From Xanthobacteraceae bacterium (lineage in GTDB: Bacteria; Pseudomonadota; Alphaproteobacteria; Rhizobiales; Xanthobacteraceae), in NCBI GenBank assembly GCA_019635635.1, contig JAHBZB010000002.1, positions 705,204 to 769,203 of the forward strand: 64,000 nucleotides of DNA. Direction: 5' to 3'. The notes under the pieces are model-generated. The model ran no database searches, was not told where the DNA came from, and was given only the letters and a program-made list of their open reading frames with translations. Numbering within the stretch: position 1 is the stretch's first letter; every line of letters begins with the position of its first letter. Made by a program: the position numbers and the translations under genes. This document shows, piece after piece, positions 9,111-17,759 of the stretch.

Positions 9111-10466
9111 ATGACCCTCGACCGCCGCTCGCTGCTCGCCGGACTTACTGCGACCGGCGCGATCACGCCGCTTGCCGCCGCGAACGCTTCGGCCGCCGTC
9201 GGCACTTTCGGCGTCGATGTGACGAAGCTCGGCGTGCGTCCGAACGCGGCTGACGATCAAAGCCGCGCACTCCAGGAAGCCATCAACGCAGCGGCAGGGT
9301 CTCGCGTACCGCTGTTCTTCCCACCCGGCGTCTATCGCGCCGCCGATATCGTGCTGCCGTCGGGCGCGCATCTGGTCGGCGTGCCGGGCTCGTCGCGGAT
9401 CGCGCTCGGCTACGGCGCCTCGATTTTCGCAAGCTCGCGCGCAGAGCAGATTTCGCTGATCGGGCTGGTATTCGACGGCGTTTCCCGCCCGCTTCCGGAA
9501 AAGCGCGGGCTCATCACGATCCGCGCCGCCCGCGAATTACTGATGCGCGACTGCACGCTTACAGGCATTGGCGGCATCGCGCTCGTGCTCGAGGGCGTGG
9601 ACGGCGAGATTGCCCATAACCTCTTCACCGGCGCGACCAAGGCCGCGATCTTCTCGCTCGACGCGAGCGGTCTTGCGATCCGCAACAACACGATCCGCAA
9701 CGCAGGCAATAACGGGATTCTCGTCTGGCGCAGCGAGAAAGGCGAAGACGGCACCATTGTCACCGGCAACCGGATCGAAGATATTGCCGCGCGCGACGGC
9801 GGCTCGGGACAGAACGGCAACGGCATCAATATTTTCCGCGCGGCGAACGTCATCGTCGCCGATAACCGCATCAAGAACTGCGCTTTCAGCGCGGTGCGCG
9901 GCAACGCCGCCTCGAACATGCAGGTGCGCGGCAACTCCGTCACCTCGATGGGCGAAGTCGCGATCTATTCGGAGTTCGACTTCGAGGGCGCGGTGATCAC
10001 CAACAACACGATCGACGGCGCCGCACTCGGCATTTCGGTCACGAACTTCAACGAAGGCGGCCGCCTCGCGGTCGTGCAGGGCAACCTGATCCGCAATCTG
10101 GTGACGCGCGGCAAAGCCTTCATCGATCAGGAAGCGCGTGGCATCGGTATCGGGGTTGAAGCCGACACGGTCGTCTCCGGCAATGTCATCGAGAAAGCGC
10201 CGGTCGCCGGCATCTGGCTCGGCTGGAAGGAATATCTGCGCGACGTCTCCGTCAGCGGGAACATCGTGCGTCAGTCGCGGATCGGCATTGCGGTGCAGGT
10301 CTCCAAGGGTGCAGGCTCGGCGCTGCTTGCGAACAACCTGATCTCCGGAGCGACCATGGGCGCGATCGTCGGCATGGACGGCCTGAAACGCGTGACGGAA
10401 GACCTCGGTCGCGCGAAGCCCGAGCAATATGCGCAGCTGACGATTTCCGGAAATCGCGTCCAGTAA
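9111..10466 (+). CDS. Twin-arginine exported right-handed repeat protein (TIGR03808-like)
   Basis: A 451-residue protein with a Tat signal: DRRSLLAGLTATG, then an Ala-rich segment and a likely cleavage near residue 30. After a pectate-lyase-like opening (DVTKLGVRPNAADDQSRALQEAINAAA), the rest is a string of short beta-helix coils with N-N-T-I, G-N-R-I and G-N-V-I repeats. This matches the uncharacterised family of Tat-exported repeat proteins (TIGR03808/TIGR03807, putative cofactor-binding repeat). Substrate and location (periplasmic or surface) are unknown. CGGAGA lies upstream of the ATG. Confidence 0.8.
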   Translation: MTLDRRSLLAGLTATGAITPLAAANASAAVGTFGVDVTKLGVRPNAADDQSRALQEAINAAAGSRVPLFFPPGVYRAADIVLPSGAHLVGVPGSSRIALGYGASIFASSRAEQISLIGLVFDGVSRPLPEKRGLITIRAARELLMRDCTLTGIGGIALVLEGVDGEIAHNLFTGATKAAIFSLDASGLAIRNNTIRNAGNNGILVWRSEKGEDGTIVTGNRIEDIAARDGGSGQNGNGINIFRAANVIVADNRIKNCAFSAVRGNAASNMQVRGNSVTSMGEVAIYSEFDFEGAVITNNTIDGAALGISVTNFNEGGRLAVVQGNLIRNLVTRGKAFIDQEARGIGIGVEADTVVSGNVIEKAPVAGIWLGWKEYLRDVSVSGNIVRQSRIGIAVQVSKGAGSALLANNLISGATMGAIVGMDGLKRVTEDLGRAKPEQYAQLTISGNRVQ

Positions 10467-11819
10467 CTACGCGATCTCGACTTCCTGATCGTGCGAGAGG
10501 TGCTTCAAGAGCCACTTCGCCGTGCGCAAGAGCCGTGCGTCGCGGCCCGCCGGACCGACCAGTTGTACGCCGAGCGGCAGTCCCTTCTCGCCTTGCAGAA
10601 GCGGCAGCGAAATCGCAGGCAAGCCCGTCAGCGTCCATAGCGAGCAGAACGCGGGATCGCCGGTCGATTCCAGGCCCGGCGCAACCCCGGTCGAGGCCAG
10701 CGTCAGGATCGCCTCGTAGTAGTCGAAGAAGTCCGAAAGGCTGCGGCCATATTGCTTTGCTTGCGAAAGCGCCTCGAGATAGCGCACCGCCGGAACACGG
10801 CGGCCTTCGGCAATAAAATCCTTTAACGCCTGACTCGGCACGTCGCCGCCGCGCCCCACGATCTTGCCGTGGCGATGCGCCATGTCGACGGTCATGATCG
10901 CACGCAGATCTTCCCAGGCGTGGCCGTAGACCGGCTCGTGCAGTTCAACGCGCTGCACGACCTCGCCGAGCGAATCGGCGAGTTCTTCGAAAGCTTCTGC
11001 AGTCGCCTTCTCCGCCTTGTTCCAGACCGGCGTCCGCACATAAGCGAGCCGCGGCGTCATCGGCGGATTCTCGCGCAAGCCGGAACGAAAGCTCGGCACC
11101 GCATAGGACTTGGTATCGGGATCTTCGGGGTCGTATCCGGCGACGGCGTCGAGCGCGAGCGCGATGTCGTCGAGCGAGCGCGCGAACGGGCCGACGTGAT
11201 CGAGCGCCTGCGAATGCGAAAGCACGCCGGTCCGCGAAACGAGGCCGTGGCTCGCCTTCATGCCGAACACGCCGCAATAGGACGCCGGACGGATAATCGA
11301 ACCGTTGGTCTGGGTACCAATGGAAAGCGGCACCATGCCGGCTGCGACTGCGGCTGCCGAACCCGAAGACGAACCGCCGGGCGTGCGATCGAGGTCATGC
11401 GGGTTTCGCGTCTTGCCGGGTTGGTAGAAGGCAAGCTCGGTCGTGACGGTCTTGCCGAAGATCACGGCACCCGCCTCGCGCAGCTTTGCGACTACCGCCG
11501 CATCACGGAACGGGCGCCGGTCGGCGAAAAGCTTGGAGCCGTTCTCGGTCGGGTAGTCGGAGGTATCGATGCAATCCTTGATGCCGACCGGGACGCCATG
11601 CAGGGACCCTAGCGCATTGCCGTGCGCGCGGTATTCGTCGCGCGCCCTCGCCTGTTCCAGCGCATGCTCAGAGTCGAAGTGCTCGAAAGCCTGGACCTTG
11701 TCTTCGATCAAATCCACCTGCGCGATCAGCGCCTTGGTGTATTCCTCGGATGAAATCTCTCCACGGGCGATCATGCCCGCGGCTTCGGTGGCAGTCAGTT
11801 CGACGAGGTTCTCGCTCAC
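10467..11819 (-). CDS. Amidase (amidase-signature family)
   Basis: A 450-residue Ser-cisSer-Lys hydrolase. Lys81 lies in PVGIKDCID, the cis-Ser in GGSSSGS (150-154) and the nucleophile Ser174 in GTQTNGSIIRPA, so the triad is complete. The family includes amide and nitrile-pathway enzymes as well as GatA; with no gatB or gatC here this is more likely a catabolic amidase than part of the tRNA amidotransferase. It starts with GTG, without a clear Shine-Dalgarno, just after a hairpin, and follows the TRAP transporter genes on the same strand. A plausible reading is that the transporter brings in the amide or its product. Confidence 0.88.
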   Translation of the reverse strand: MSENLVELTATEAAGMIARGEISSEEYTKALIAQVDLIEDKVQAFEHFDSEHALEQARARDEYRAHGNALGSLHGVPVGIKDCIDTSDYPTENGSKLFADRRPFRDAAVVAKLREAGAVIFGKTVTTELAFYQPGKTRNPHDLDRTPGGSSSGSAAAVAAGMVPLSIGTQTNGSIIRPASYCGVFGMKASHGLVSRTGVLSHSQALDHVGPFARSLDDIALALDAVAGYDPEDPDTKSYAVPSFRSGLRENPPMTPRLAYVRTPVWNKAEKATAEAFEELADSLGEVVQRVELHEPVYGHAWEDLRAIMTVDMAHRHGKIVGRGGDVPSQALKDFIAEGRRVPAVRYLEALSQAKQYGRSLSDFFDYYEAILTLASTGVAPGLESTGDPAFCSLWTLTGLPAISLPLLQGEKGLPLGVQLVGPAGRDARLLRTAKWLLKHLSHDQEVEIA

Positions 11820-11825
11820 GGCTTT

Positions 11826-11851
11826 GTGTCCGGGTTTTTATGCCCGGACAC
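11826..11851 (-). other. Hairpin between dctM and the amidase start
   Basis: GTGTCCGGG and CCCGGACAC form a perfect 9-bp stem with an A-rich loop (read on the minus strand CATAAAAA). It ends six bases before the amidase GTG and is not followed by a T-run, so it looks more like an RNA-stability or translation-control element than a terminator. Confidence 0.5.
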
Positions 11852-11861
11852 TATACCACGT

Positions 11862-13769
11862 TCAGAGCCAGAGATTGATCGCCCCCGATAAAAGGAGCGT
11901 GAAGGAAAGCGCGACCCCGGCGGTGAGCAGCAGCGCAACGTAGGGCTCGAGCTCCGTATTCACGAAACGGTGCATTCTCCCGCCGCGCGGCAGCGAGGCC
12001 CAGAGCGTTCCTGCGGTAATCGCGAAGGCGATCACGCCAGCACCAAACAGAACCGCCGGGTTCAGCCCCGCGGCGAAGCCTTCCACCGCCGTCTTGCCGC
12101 CGGGATAGAGATAGTTCGGCAAGGCAAGCCCGATCTGTGGGAAGGCATAGAGCATCACCATCGAGACGATGACGACCAGCATGTAAGGCAGCACGCCGCG
12201 GAAGATGTCGTTGATGTTGACCCAGCTCGGCGCGACGCCCTTGAGATAGAACGGTGCCATCGCCACCGGCGGCGAGAGGAAAGAGGTCTGGATGTTCAGC
12301 GCGACCAGGAGGCCGAAGAACAAGGGGTCGATCTCGAAGGTCTTCAACAACGGAAGGAAGATCGGCATGAAGATGACGATGATTTCCGTCCATTCCAGCG
12401 GCCAGCCGAGCACGAAGATGATCGCCTGCGCCAATACCATGAAGCCGGTCTGGTTCAGGTTCATCCAGAGTACGAACTTCTCGATCGGGCCGTGGCCGCC
12501 GAGATAGGCGAAGATCGCCGAAAAGATGAAGGAGCCGATGAAGAGCCAGCACACCATGGCAGTCGTGCGGGCGGTCAGGAAGATCGACTCCCGCAGCGAT
12601 ACGATTCCGAAGTTGTTATACGGAATGAGCGGCAAGGCGACCGCGAGCGTTATGACCAGCACCGTGATTGCATAAGTGCGGAACGGAATGAAGAGGAACA
12701 GACCGAGCAACAGCGCGCCCATGGCGATGCCATAGGCCATTACCAGCAGGCTCTTCCAGCGCGCGCTGTAATCGGCGCCGTATAGCAGCGCGAGAATGAG
12801 CGCGCCGAGCGAGCCCATGGCCGCGGCTTCGGTCGGGGTCGCGATGCCGAACACGATCGTGCCGAGCGCCGCCGCGATCAACGCGCCGAGCGGCAGGAAC
12901 GAACTCAGCAGCGTGAAGTAGACGCCCGGCAGCCGCCACGCATAGACCGCGTTGCCGATGCCGAAAATGACGAATACGCCGATCCAGGTCGCGCCGAGAT
13001 CGTGGAACCAGATAACGGCGGCGATGAACGCCGCGTAGAGAATCGACGGTAGCGGCGAACGGAAAAATTTCACGGTCCCCGGAGACACTTCCCGGTCGAT
13101 GTCGGAAGCCTTGGCGGTCAACTTCGGCGCGAGCTTCGGATTCAGCACCGCCATCAGGATCGTGAGCAGCATATAAAGGCTCGCAAGCATGATGCCGGGG
13201 AAGAACGCACCGGCGTAGAGCTTCACGACCGAAACGCCCGCAGTCGCGCCGTAAAGGATCAGCATGACGCTCGGCGGAATCAGGATGCCGAGACAGCCGC
13301 CGGCACATACCACCGCTGCCGAGATCTTTACGTCGTAACCGGCGCGCAGCATCGCGGGGAACGCGAGCAGGCCCATCAGCGTCACCACCGCGCCGACGAT
13401 GCCGGTCGCGGTCGCGAAGATCGCGCAGGTTGCAAGCGTCGCGAGCGCCAGCGAGGCCGGGACCGGCCCGGCCGCGAGTTGCAGCGAGCGGAACAGACGG
13501 TCGAGCACGTTCGCGCGCTCGATCACGTAGCCCATGAAGACAAACAGCGGAATCGAGATCAGCACGTCGTTCGTCATCACCGAATAGGTGCGCTGCACGA
13601 CGAGCGAGAACACGAGATCGCCCATCGCGAAGTAACCGAAGAACACGCCGAGCGCCATCAAGGTGAAGGCGATCGGGAAGCCGAGCATGATGAAGAGAAC
13701 GAACAGGACGAGCATGATGACGCCCAGTTCGGGGTTGCCAATTCCCCAATTGGCAAGAAACGCGGACAT
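11862..13769 (-). CDS. TRAP transporter large permease, long DctM type
   Basis: Twelve-or-more-helix subunit of a tripartite ATP-independent periplasmic transporter, using an ion gradient for uptake across the inner membrane. It has 635 residues against about 430 for standard DctM; the extra length lies in the middle (about 190-400), where additional hydrophobic segments occur. DctM hallmarks include LGFPIAFTLMALGVFFGY near the N-terminus, GGCLGILIPPSVMLILYG, and ATPTEAAAMGSLGA. A good AAGGGAG site precedes the ATG, which overlaps the stop of the small permease by one base (TAATG). Confidence 0.93.
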   Translation of the reverse strand: MSAFLANWGIGNPELGVIMLVLFVLFIMLGFPIAFTLMALGVFFGYFAMGDLVFSLVVQRTYSVMTNDVLISIPLFVFMGYVIERANVLDRLFRSLQLAAGPVPASLALATLATCAIFATATGIVGAVVTLMGLLAFPAMLRAGYDVKISAAVVCAGGCLGILIPPSVMLILYGATAGVSVVKLYAGAFFPGIMLASLYMLLTILMAVLNPKLAPKLTAKASDIDREVSPGTVKFFRSPLPSILYAAFIAAVIWFHDLGATWIGVFVIFGIGNAVYAWRLPGVYFTLLSSFLPLGALIAAALGTIVFGIATPTEAAAMGSLGALILALLYGADYSARWKSLLVMAYGIAMGALLLGLFLFIPFRTYAITVLVITLAVALPLIPYNNFGIVSLRESIFLTARTTAMVCWLFIGSFIFSAIFAYLGGHGPIEKFVLWMNLNQTGFMVLAQAIIFVLGWPLEWTEIIVIFMPIFLPLLKTFEIDPLFFGLLVALNIQTSFLSPPVAMAPFYLKGVAPSWVNINDIFRGVLPYMLVVIVSMVMLYAFPQIGLALPNYLYPGGKTAVEGFAAGLNPAVLFGAGVIAFAITAGTLWASLPRGGRMHRFVNTELEPYVALLLTAGVALSFTLLLSGAINLWL

Positions 13770-14707
13770 TAAACGGCTCCCTTACGCTGGCCGAGTTCTT
13801 CGAGGTCTTTGATGGTCTGGTATTCTCCCTGCTCGGCTTTTTGCAGCATCTGCTGATCGAGCTCCTGCACGTCGTGCAGGCGTTGCGGCCACTTGCCGTC
13901 GCGTACGGCGATAATGCAGCGCATGAACTCGACGATCCCCTGCAACAGCATGAGAACGCCGGTGACCGGGATGAGCGTCTTGAAGTGATAGACCGGCGGC
14001 CCGTTGGGACTCGCCGAAGAGCGCTCCTTCATGATCCAGGCAAGTTCCGCGAAGCCGTAGCCCGAATAAATCAGCGCGAGAATGCCGGGGAAGAAAAAGA
14101 GAATGTAAAGCGTGAGATCCATTCCCGCCTGTCGGCGCACGGTCCAGGAGCGATAGATAAAGTCGCCGCGCACATGGCTGTTGCGCGCAAGCGTGTAGGC
14201 GCCGGCAAGCATGAACAGTGCGCCGTAGAGTATATAACTTGCGTCAAACGCCCACTCGGTCGGCGCGTTGAAGACATAGCGCATGAACACTTCGTAGGAA
14301 GTGACGAAGGTCAGGACCAGAATTGCCCAGCCGATGGTCTTGCCGACCCAGGTGCTGATCCGGTCGACGATTTGCAATCCTTCTTCGTGAGTCGAATCCG
14401 TTTGCAACGTCGCGGCGATACCGCCGGCGGCGCAGAACGTGACCGCAAGAGCCGTGTGCCATTTCAGTCCGAAGATCGGCAGCATGGCGAGTGCCGCGCC
14501 GATCATCAGCACCGCGCCTAGCGACGGCTTTTTCGGCGACAAAAGCCCGCCGATCACCGCGAGCACCGGAACCAGCGTGCCGGTTACATGGAAGAATGAC
14601 TTGAAGGACGAGAATGCCGCCGCGTAGTCGGCGCCATAATATGCGAAGCCGGCCCACAAGCCGAATACGCCTCCGATCACGCCGAGAACGAGCGCGATAT
14701 TCTTCAT
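13769..14707 (-). CDS. TRAP transporter small permease DctQ with extra N-terminal membrane domain
   Basis: Small membrane subunit pairing with the large permease. From the ATG at 14707 it has 312 residues, nearly twice a normal DctQ. The C-terminal part (about 120-290) is a recognisable DctQ domain, with SYEVFMRYVFNAPTEWAFDASYILYGALFMLAGAYTL-type motifs and NSHVRGDFIY. The first roughly 105 residues add three or four hydrophobic helices containing VLGVIGGVFGLWAG and AVIGGLLSPKKP, resembling a DUF4064-like membrane domain. Upstream in-frame starts at 14755 would only add a charged, unlikely leader. Confidence 0.88.
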   Translation of the reverse strand: MKNIALVLGVIGGVFGLWAGFAYYGADYAAAFSSFKSFFHVTGTLVPVLAVIGGLLSPKKPSLGAVLMIGAALAMLPIFGLKWHTALAVTFCAAGGIAATLQTDSTHEEGLQIVDRISTWVGKTIGWAILVLTFVTSYEVFMRYVFNAPTEWAFDASYILYGALFMLAGAYTLARNSHVRGDFIYRSWTVRRQAGMDLTLYILFFFPGILALIYSGYGFAELAWIMKERSSASPNGPPVYHFKTLIPVTGVLMLLQGIVEFMRCIIAVRDGKWPQRLHDVQELDQQMLQKAEQGEYQTIKDLEELGQRKGAV

Positions 14708-14825
14708 GGCAGCCTCCCCTCTACTTAGCCGTACGAGTACGGGCACGAGCGACATAACAACTTCGCGGCGCGGCCTGCGAGCGGAATTGTTATGCAGATT
14801 TTACTTTGTGTGCGCTCAATAGAAG

Positions 14826-14855
14826 AACCCGCGCGGAGGTCGGTCCGCGCGGGTT
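14826..14855 (-). terminator. Strong hairpin after dctP, probable partial terminator or mRNA-stability element
   Basis: AACCCGCGCGGA and TCCGCGCGGGTT pair perfectly over 12 bp with a six-base loop. On the minus strand it follows the dctP stop by about 20 bases and precedes dctQ by about 120. The following CTTCTATT is only a weak T-tract, so partial read-through into dctQM is expected. Confidence 0.7.
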
Positions 14856-14874
14856 CCCCATTGTTGACGACCGA

Positions 14875-16008
14875 TTAGCCGACCAGCTTCTTGTGCGAAG
14901 CCGACAGCGCAACCGCGTCGAGGTTGTTCGTGTTCGTGTAAGCGAACACGCGCTTGTTCCATGCCTTCTGGTGCTCGATCACCTTGGCGAAGAACGGCTC
15001 CTTCGACTGCTCGGCAATCACCTTCACCCAGCCATCGACCTGCGCATCGAGAAGCGGCTGCGGCGTCTTCACCACGTTCACGCCACGCTTCTTAATTTCC
15101 TCGAGATCCTTCGAGTAGCGATCGAGTGCCTTGCAGATCTGTTCGGACGACGAGGTATGCGCCGCGTAGCGGAGAATCTGCTGCACTTCCTTCGGAAGCG
15201 CTTCCACCTTCTGCTTGTTGAAGATGACTTCGAAGGCTTCCATCTGCTGGTGATGGCTACCGAGCATGTAGTACTTCGCGACATCCGGGAAACCGAGCAG
15301 GATATCGGACGACGGGTTGTTGAATTCCGCCGAGTCGAGCAGGCCGCGGTCCATCGCCGGAACGATTTCGCCACCCGCAAGGATGGTCACGGATGCGCCC
15401 ATTTCCTTGAAGACGTCCGCCGAAAGACCAACGGTGCGGTATTTCATGCCCTTGAAGTCGTCGCCGGTCTTCATTTCCTTCTTGAACCAGCCGAGCGGCT
15501 GCGTCGGCATCGGGAAATAGAGATAGCCGACAAGGTTCAGCTTCAGGATGTTGTTGACGAGTTCCTTGTAGAGCGCTTCGCCGCCGCCGTTATAGAACCA
15601 GGCGAGGAAGCTCTGCGCGTCCCAGCCGAACGACGGCGGAGTGCCGAACAGCGAATAGGCCTTGTGCTTGCCGTACCAGTAGGCGCAAACGCCGTGACCC
15701 GCGTCGAGAACGCCGGAGTGGACCGCGTCGGCCATCTGGAACGCCGGAACGACGGCGCCGGCGGCGAGAACGTCGAGCTTCAGGCGGCCGCCCGAAAGAT
15801 TGTTGACGACGTTCGCGTAATCGACCGCGAACTCGTGGAAGATGTCCTTGGTCGGCCAGGTCGACTGGTATTTCCAGGTCACCGTCTGCGCGCGTGAAAC
15901 CTGCGGCATCGCAATCGTCGCGACCGCGGCCGCGCCGGTCACACCGGCAGTCTTCAGAAACTTCCGGCGGCCAGCTACAGGCGCGCCCGAACCGTTTTTG
16001 GTCGGCAT
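14875..16008 (-). CDS. TRAP transporter substrate-binding protein DctP, Tat-exported
   Basis: Periplasmic receptor of the TRAP system. The start at 16008 (MPTKNGSG) is supported by AGGGAGGA eight bases upstream. The signal contains RRKFLKTAG followed by a hydrophobic stretch to MPQVSRA, so export is by the twin-arginine route. The mature protein, about 340 residues, has the DctP features GMKYRTVGLSADVFKEMGA and ILAGGEIVPAMDRGLLDSAEFNNP, closest in style to TakP/FcbT1-type receptors that bind carboxylates. The ligand cannot be fixed from sequence; the operon also has an amidase. Confidence 0.92.
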   Translation of the reverse strand: MPTKNGSGAPVAGRRKFLKTAGVTGAAAVATIAMPQVSRAQTVTWKYQSTWPTKDIFHEFAVDYANVVNNLSGGRLKLDVLAAGAVVPAFQMADAVHSGVLDAGHGVCAYWYGKHKAYSLFGTPPSFGWDAQSFLAWFYNGGGEALYKELVNNILKLNLVGYLYFPMPTQPLGWFKKEMKTGDDFKGMKYRTVGLSADVFKEMGASVTILAGGEIVPAMDRGLLDSAEFNNPSSDILLGFPDVAKYYMLGSHHQQMEAFEVIFNKQKVEALPKEVQQILRYAAHTSSSEQICKALDRYSKDLEEIKKRGVNVVKTPQPLLDAQVDGWVKVIAEQSKEPFFAKVIEHQKAWNKRVFAYTNTNNLDAVALSASHKKLVG

Positions 16009-16374
16009 TGCGTTAGTCCTCCCTAAGATCGGCCCTCCGTTGCAGAGAGGCCGACGCGCGGTCTTCGCCGCGTTTCGTAAAATGCGCACTCGATTGGCGC
16101 GCCAACGATCTTGCAAAAGTGTCGGGAGGTAACGCAAGCGTATAATTATCTTGCGTCGCAGCAATCAGGGCGAAACTTTCAAGCTAAGCGAACGTCAATT
16201 TTTGCACGAAAGGAAAAACCACCGCGAAAACGCGCGATTGGATGCAAATTATCTATTGAATGGCGTTCAGGCGTATCAACACATTCCGTTGGCTCGGTTC
16301 CGGGCAGGCGAAAACGCAATGTTTGTGAAGTTCGGACGCAAAAAGCGTGGCGCCCGCGGCAAGCGCCGCGCGAA
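16009..16374. promoter_or_regulatory. 366-base gap holding the dctPQM leader and promoter
   Basis: No convincing gene. The stretch near 16130-16260 is distinctly AT-richer than its surroundings and should contain the minus-strand promoter of dctP, but I could not assign -35 and -10 boxes with normal spacing. Short plus-strand frames cross it but have poor codon use. On the pcaG side, CGCGGC/GCCGCG at 16355-16370 forms a small hairpin with a T5 run ten bases further on (minus strand), a weak candidate terminator for pcaG. Confidence 0.5.
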
Positions 16375-16947
16375 TCAGTAGTCGAAGAAAACCGTCTCGC
16401 CCTCGCCTTGCAAAACGATGTCCAGACGATAGGTCGATGCGCCGGCTTTGCGCGCGACCAGCGTCGGACGGCGTGCTTCCGGTACGAGATTGAGCACCGG
16501 ATCATCCGCGTTGTGCGCTTCGTCCTCGAAATAGATGCGGGTAAGCAGTTGTTTCAACATGCCCCGGCCGAACACGAACGTGACAAGGTGAGGCGCCTGG
16601 AGAGAATTTCCCGGACCCGGTACCGCGCCAGGCTTCACCGTGTTGAAGCGGAATATGCCGTCCTTGTCGGTGGCACAACGCCCGAAGCCGTGAAAGCCCG
16701 GATCGACCGGCTTGTTCTGCGTGTCTTCCGGATGATCGTATTTCCCGGTAGCATTCGCCTGCCAGATTTCGATCATCACGTCGGGCACCGGATCGCCGTT
16801 GCCGTCGGTGACCTTACCTTCCACGACAATGCGCTGCCCCTGCGCGTCGCCAACGATGAGGTTGCTGTCGTTCTCGTACGGCAAGGCATAGTGAAAGAAC
16901 GGACCGACCGTCTGCGACGGGGTCTGGCCCAAACGCTGCTTACTCAC
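16375..16947 (-). CDS. pcaG: Protocatechuate 3,4-dioxygenase alpha subunit
   Basis: Alpha subunit of the intradiol dioxygenase that opens protocatechuate to beta-carboxy-cis,cis-muconate. A GTG start at 16947 (VSKQRLGQTPSQTVGPFFHYAL) is favoured because GGAGGA lies six bases upstream and the sequence begins exactly as PcaG does; this gives 190 residues. The alpha-type core GRCATDKDGIFRFNTVKPG and APHLVTFVFGRGMLKQLLTRIYF is present and lacks the Tyr/His iron ligands found in PcaH. It follows pcaH with a two-base gap. Confidence 0.93.
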   Translation of the reverse strand: MSKQRLGQTPSQTVGPFFHYALPYENDSNLIVGDAQGQRIVVEGKVTDGNGDPVPDVMIEIWQANATGKYDHPEDTQNKPVDPGFHGFGRCATDKDGIFRFNTVKPGAVPGPGNSLQAPHLVTFVFGRGMLKQLLTRIYFEDEAHNADDPVLNLVPEARRPTLVARKAGASTYRLDIVLQGEGETVFFDY

Positions 16948-16949
16948 GA

Positions 16950-17654
16950 TCAATCCTCCATCGGCGTCGCGTTGCGGCCGCGCAGCACGATATCGAAGCG
17001 ATAGGCCAGCGCCCACTCGGGAATGGTGTTGTCCAGATCGAAACGGCTGATCATACGTTCGCGCGCCTTTTCGTCGGGAATACCCTGAAAGATTGGATCC
17101 TGGAAGAACAGCGGATCGCCGGGGAAATACATCTGGGTGACGAGCCGGTTGATGAAGCTCGGCCCGAACATCGAGAAGTGGATATGCGCCGGACGCCATG
17201 CATTCGGCTGATTACGCCATGGATAGGCGCCGGGCTTGATCGTGGTGAATTTGTAATTGCCTTCGGCGTCGGTCACGACGCGGCCCGCGCCCGAAAAGTT
17301 CGGATCGAGCGGCGCGGGATGCTGATCGCGCGCGTGAATGTAGCGGCCGGCGGCATTGCATTGCCAGACCTCGACCAGCGTATGCGGAACCGGACGACCG
17401 TTTTCGTCGAGCAGCTTTCCGCTGACGATGATGCGTTCGCCGAGCGGCTCGCCGGCGTGCTGCTTGGTCAGATCGGCGTCGATCGGCAGCACGCGGCCGT
17501 GGCCGTATACCGGACCAGTCACTTCGGAAAGCGTGTGCGGGAGAATGACGAGCGGCTGCTTCGGCGCGCGAAACTCGGTGGACTTGTAGGGAAGATAAAG
17601 CGATGGCGGCTGCGCACCCTTTTCTTCGCGGTTGTAACCAATGACGTCGGCCAT
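16950..17654 (-). CDS. pcaH: Protocatechuate 3,4-dioxygenase beta subunit
   Basis: Iron-bearing beta subunit. In 234 residues the four Fe(III) ligands can be placed: Tyr105 in AAGRYIH, Tyr144 in GAYPWRN, and His157 and His159 in PAHIHFS. GGAGGAAAT immediately precedes the ATG. The usual partners pcaB, pcaC, pcaD, pcaI/J and the regulator pcaQ are not next to it in this window, so the remaining beta-ketoadipate steps must be encoded elsewhere or the pair serves a related substrate. Confidence 0.95.
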   Translation of the reverse strand: MADVIGYNREEKGAQPPSLYLPYKSTEFRAPKQPLVILPHTLSEVTGPVYGHGRVLPIDADLTKQHAGEPLGERIIVSGKLLDENGRPVPHTLVEVWQCNAAGRYIHARDQHPAPLDPNFSGAGRVVTDAEGNYKFTTIKPGAYPWRNQPNAWRPAHIHFSMFGPSFINRLVTQMYFPGDPLFFQDPIFQGIPDEKARERMISRFDLDNTIPEWALAYRFDIVLRGRNATPMED

Positions 17655-17709
17655 ATTTCCTCCGGGCCGCAGAAGCGGCCTCGTGCGTTCTCTATTATCC
17701 TATCAATAA

Positions 17710-17721
17710 TCCGGCGCCGGA
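17710..17721. promoter_or_regulatory. Perfect 12-bp palindrome upstream of pcaH
   Basis: TCCGGCGCCGGA lies about 56 bases upstream of the pcaH ATG in the short gap to the FkbM gene. The AT-rich stretch beside it (ATTAT-N7-ATAAT, 17694-17710 region) probably holds the pcaHG promoter. It could equally be the base of an FkbM transcript hairpin; no regulator is nearby to connect to it. Confidence 0.3.
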
Positions 17722-17759
17722 GCCCGCCCTATGCCCTTTTGCGGGATCAGCTTGAAGGA

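Noticed and set aside
10467-11819. GatA subunit of the tRNA amidotransferase.
   Set aside because: No gatC or gatB is adjacent and the gene follows TRAP transporter genes; the amidase-signature triad is shared by many catabolic amidases.
16151-16381. Short plus-strand frame in the dctP/pcaG gap.
   Set aside because: Composition is basic and low in hydrophobic residues, there is no ribosome site, and it runs into the 3' end of pcaG on the other strand.
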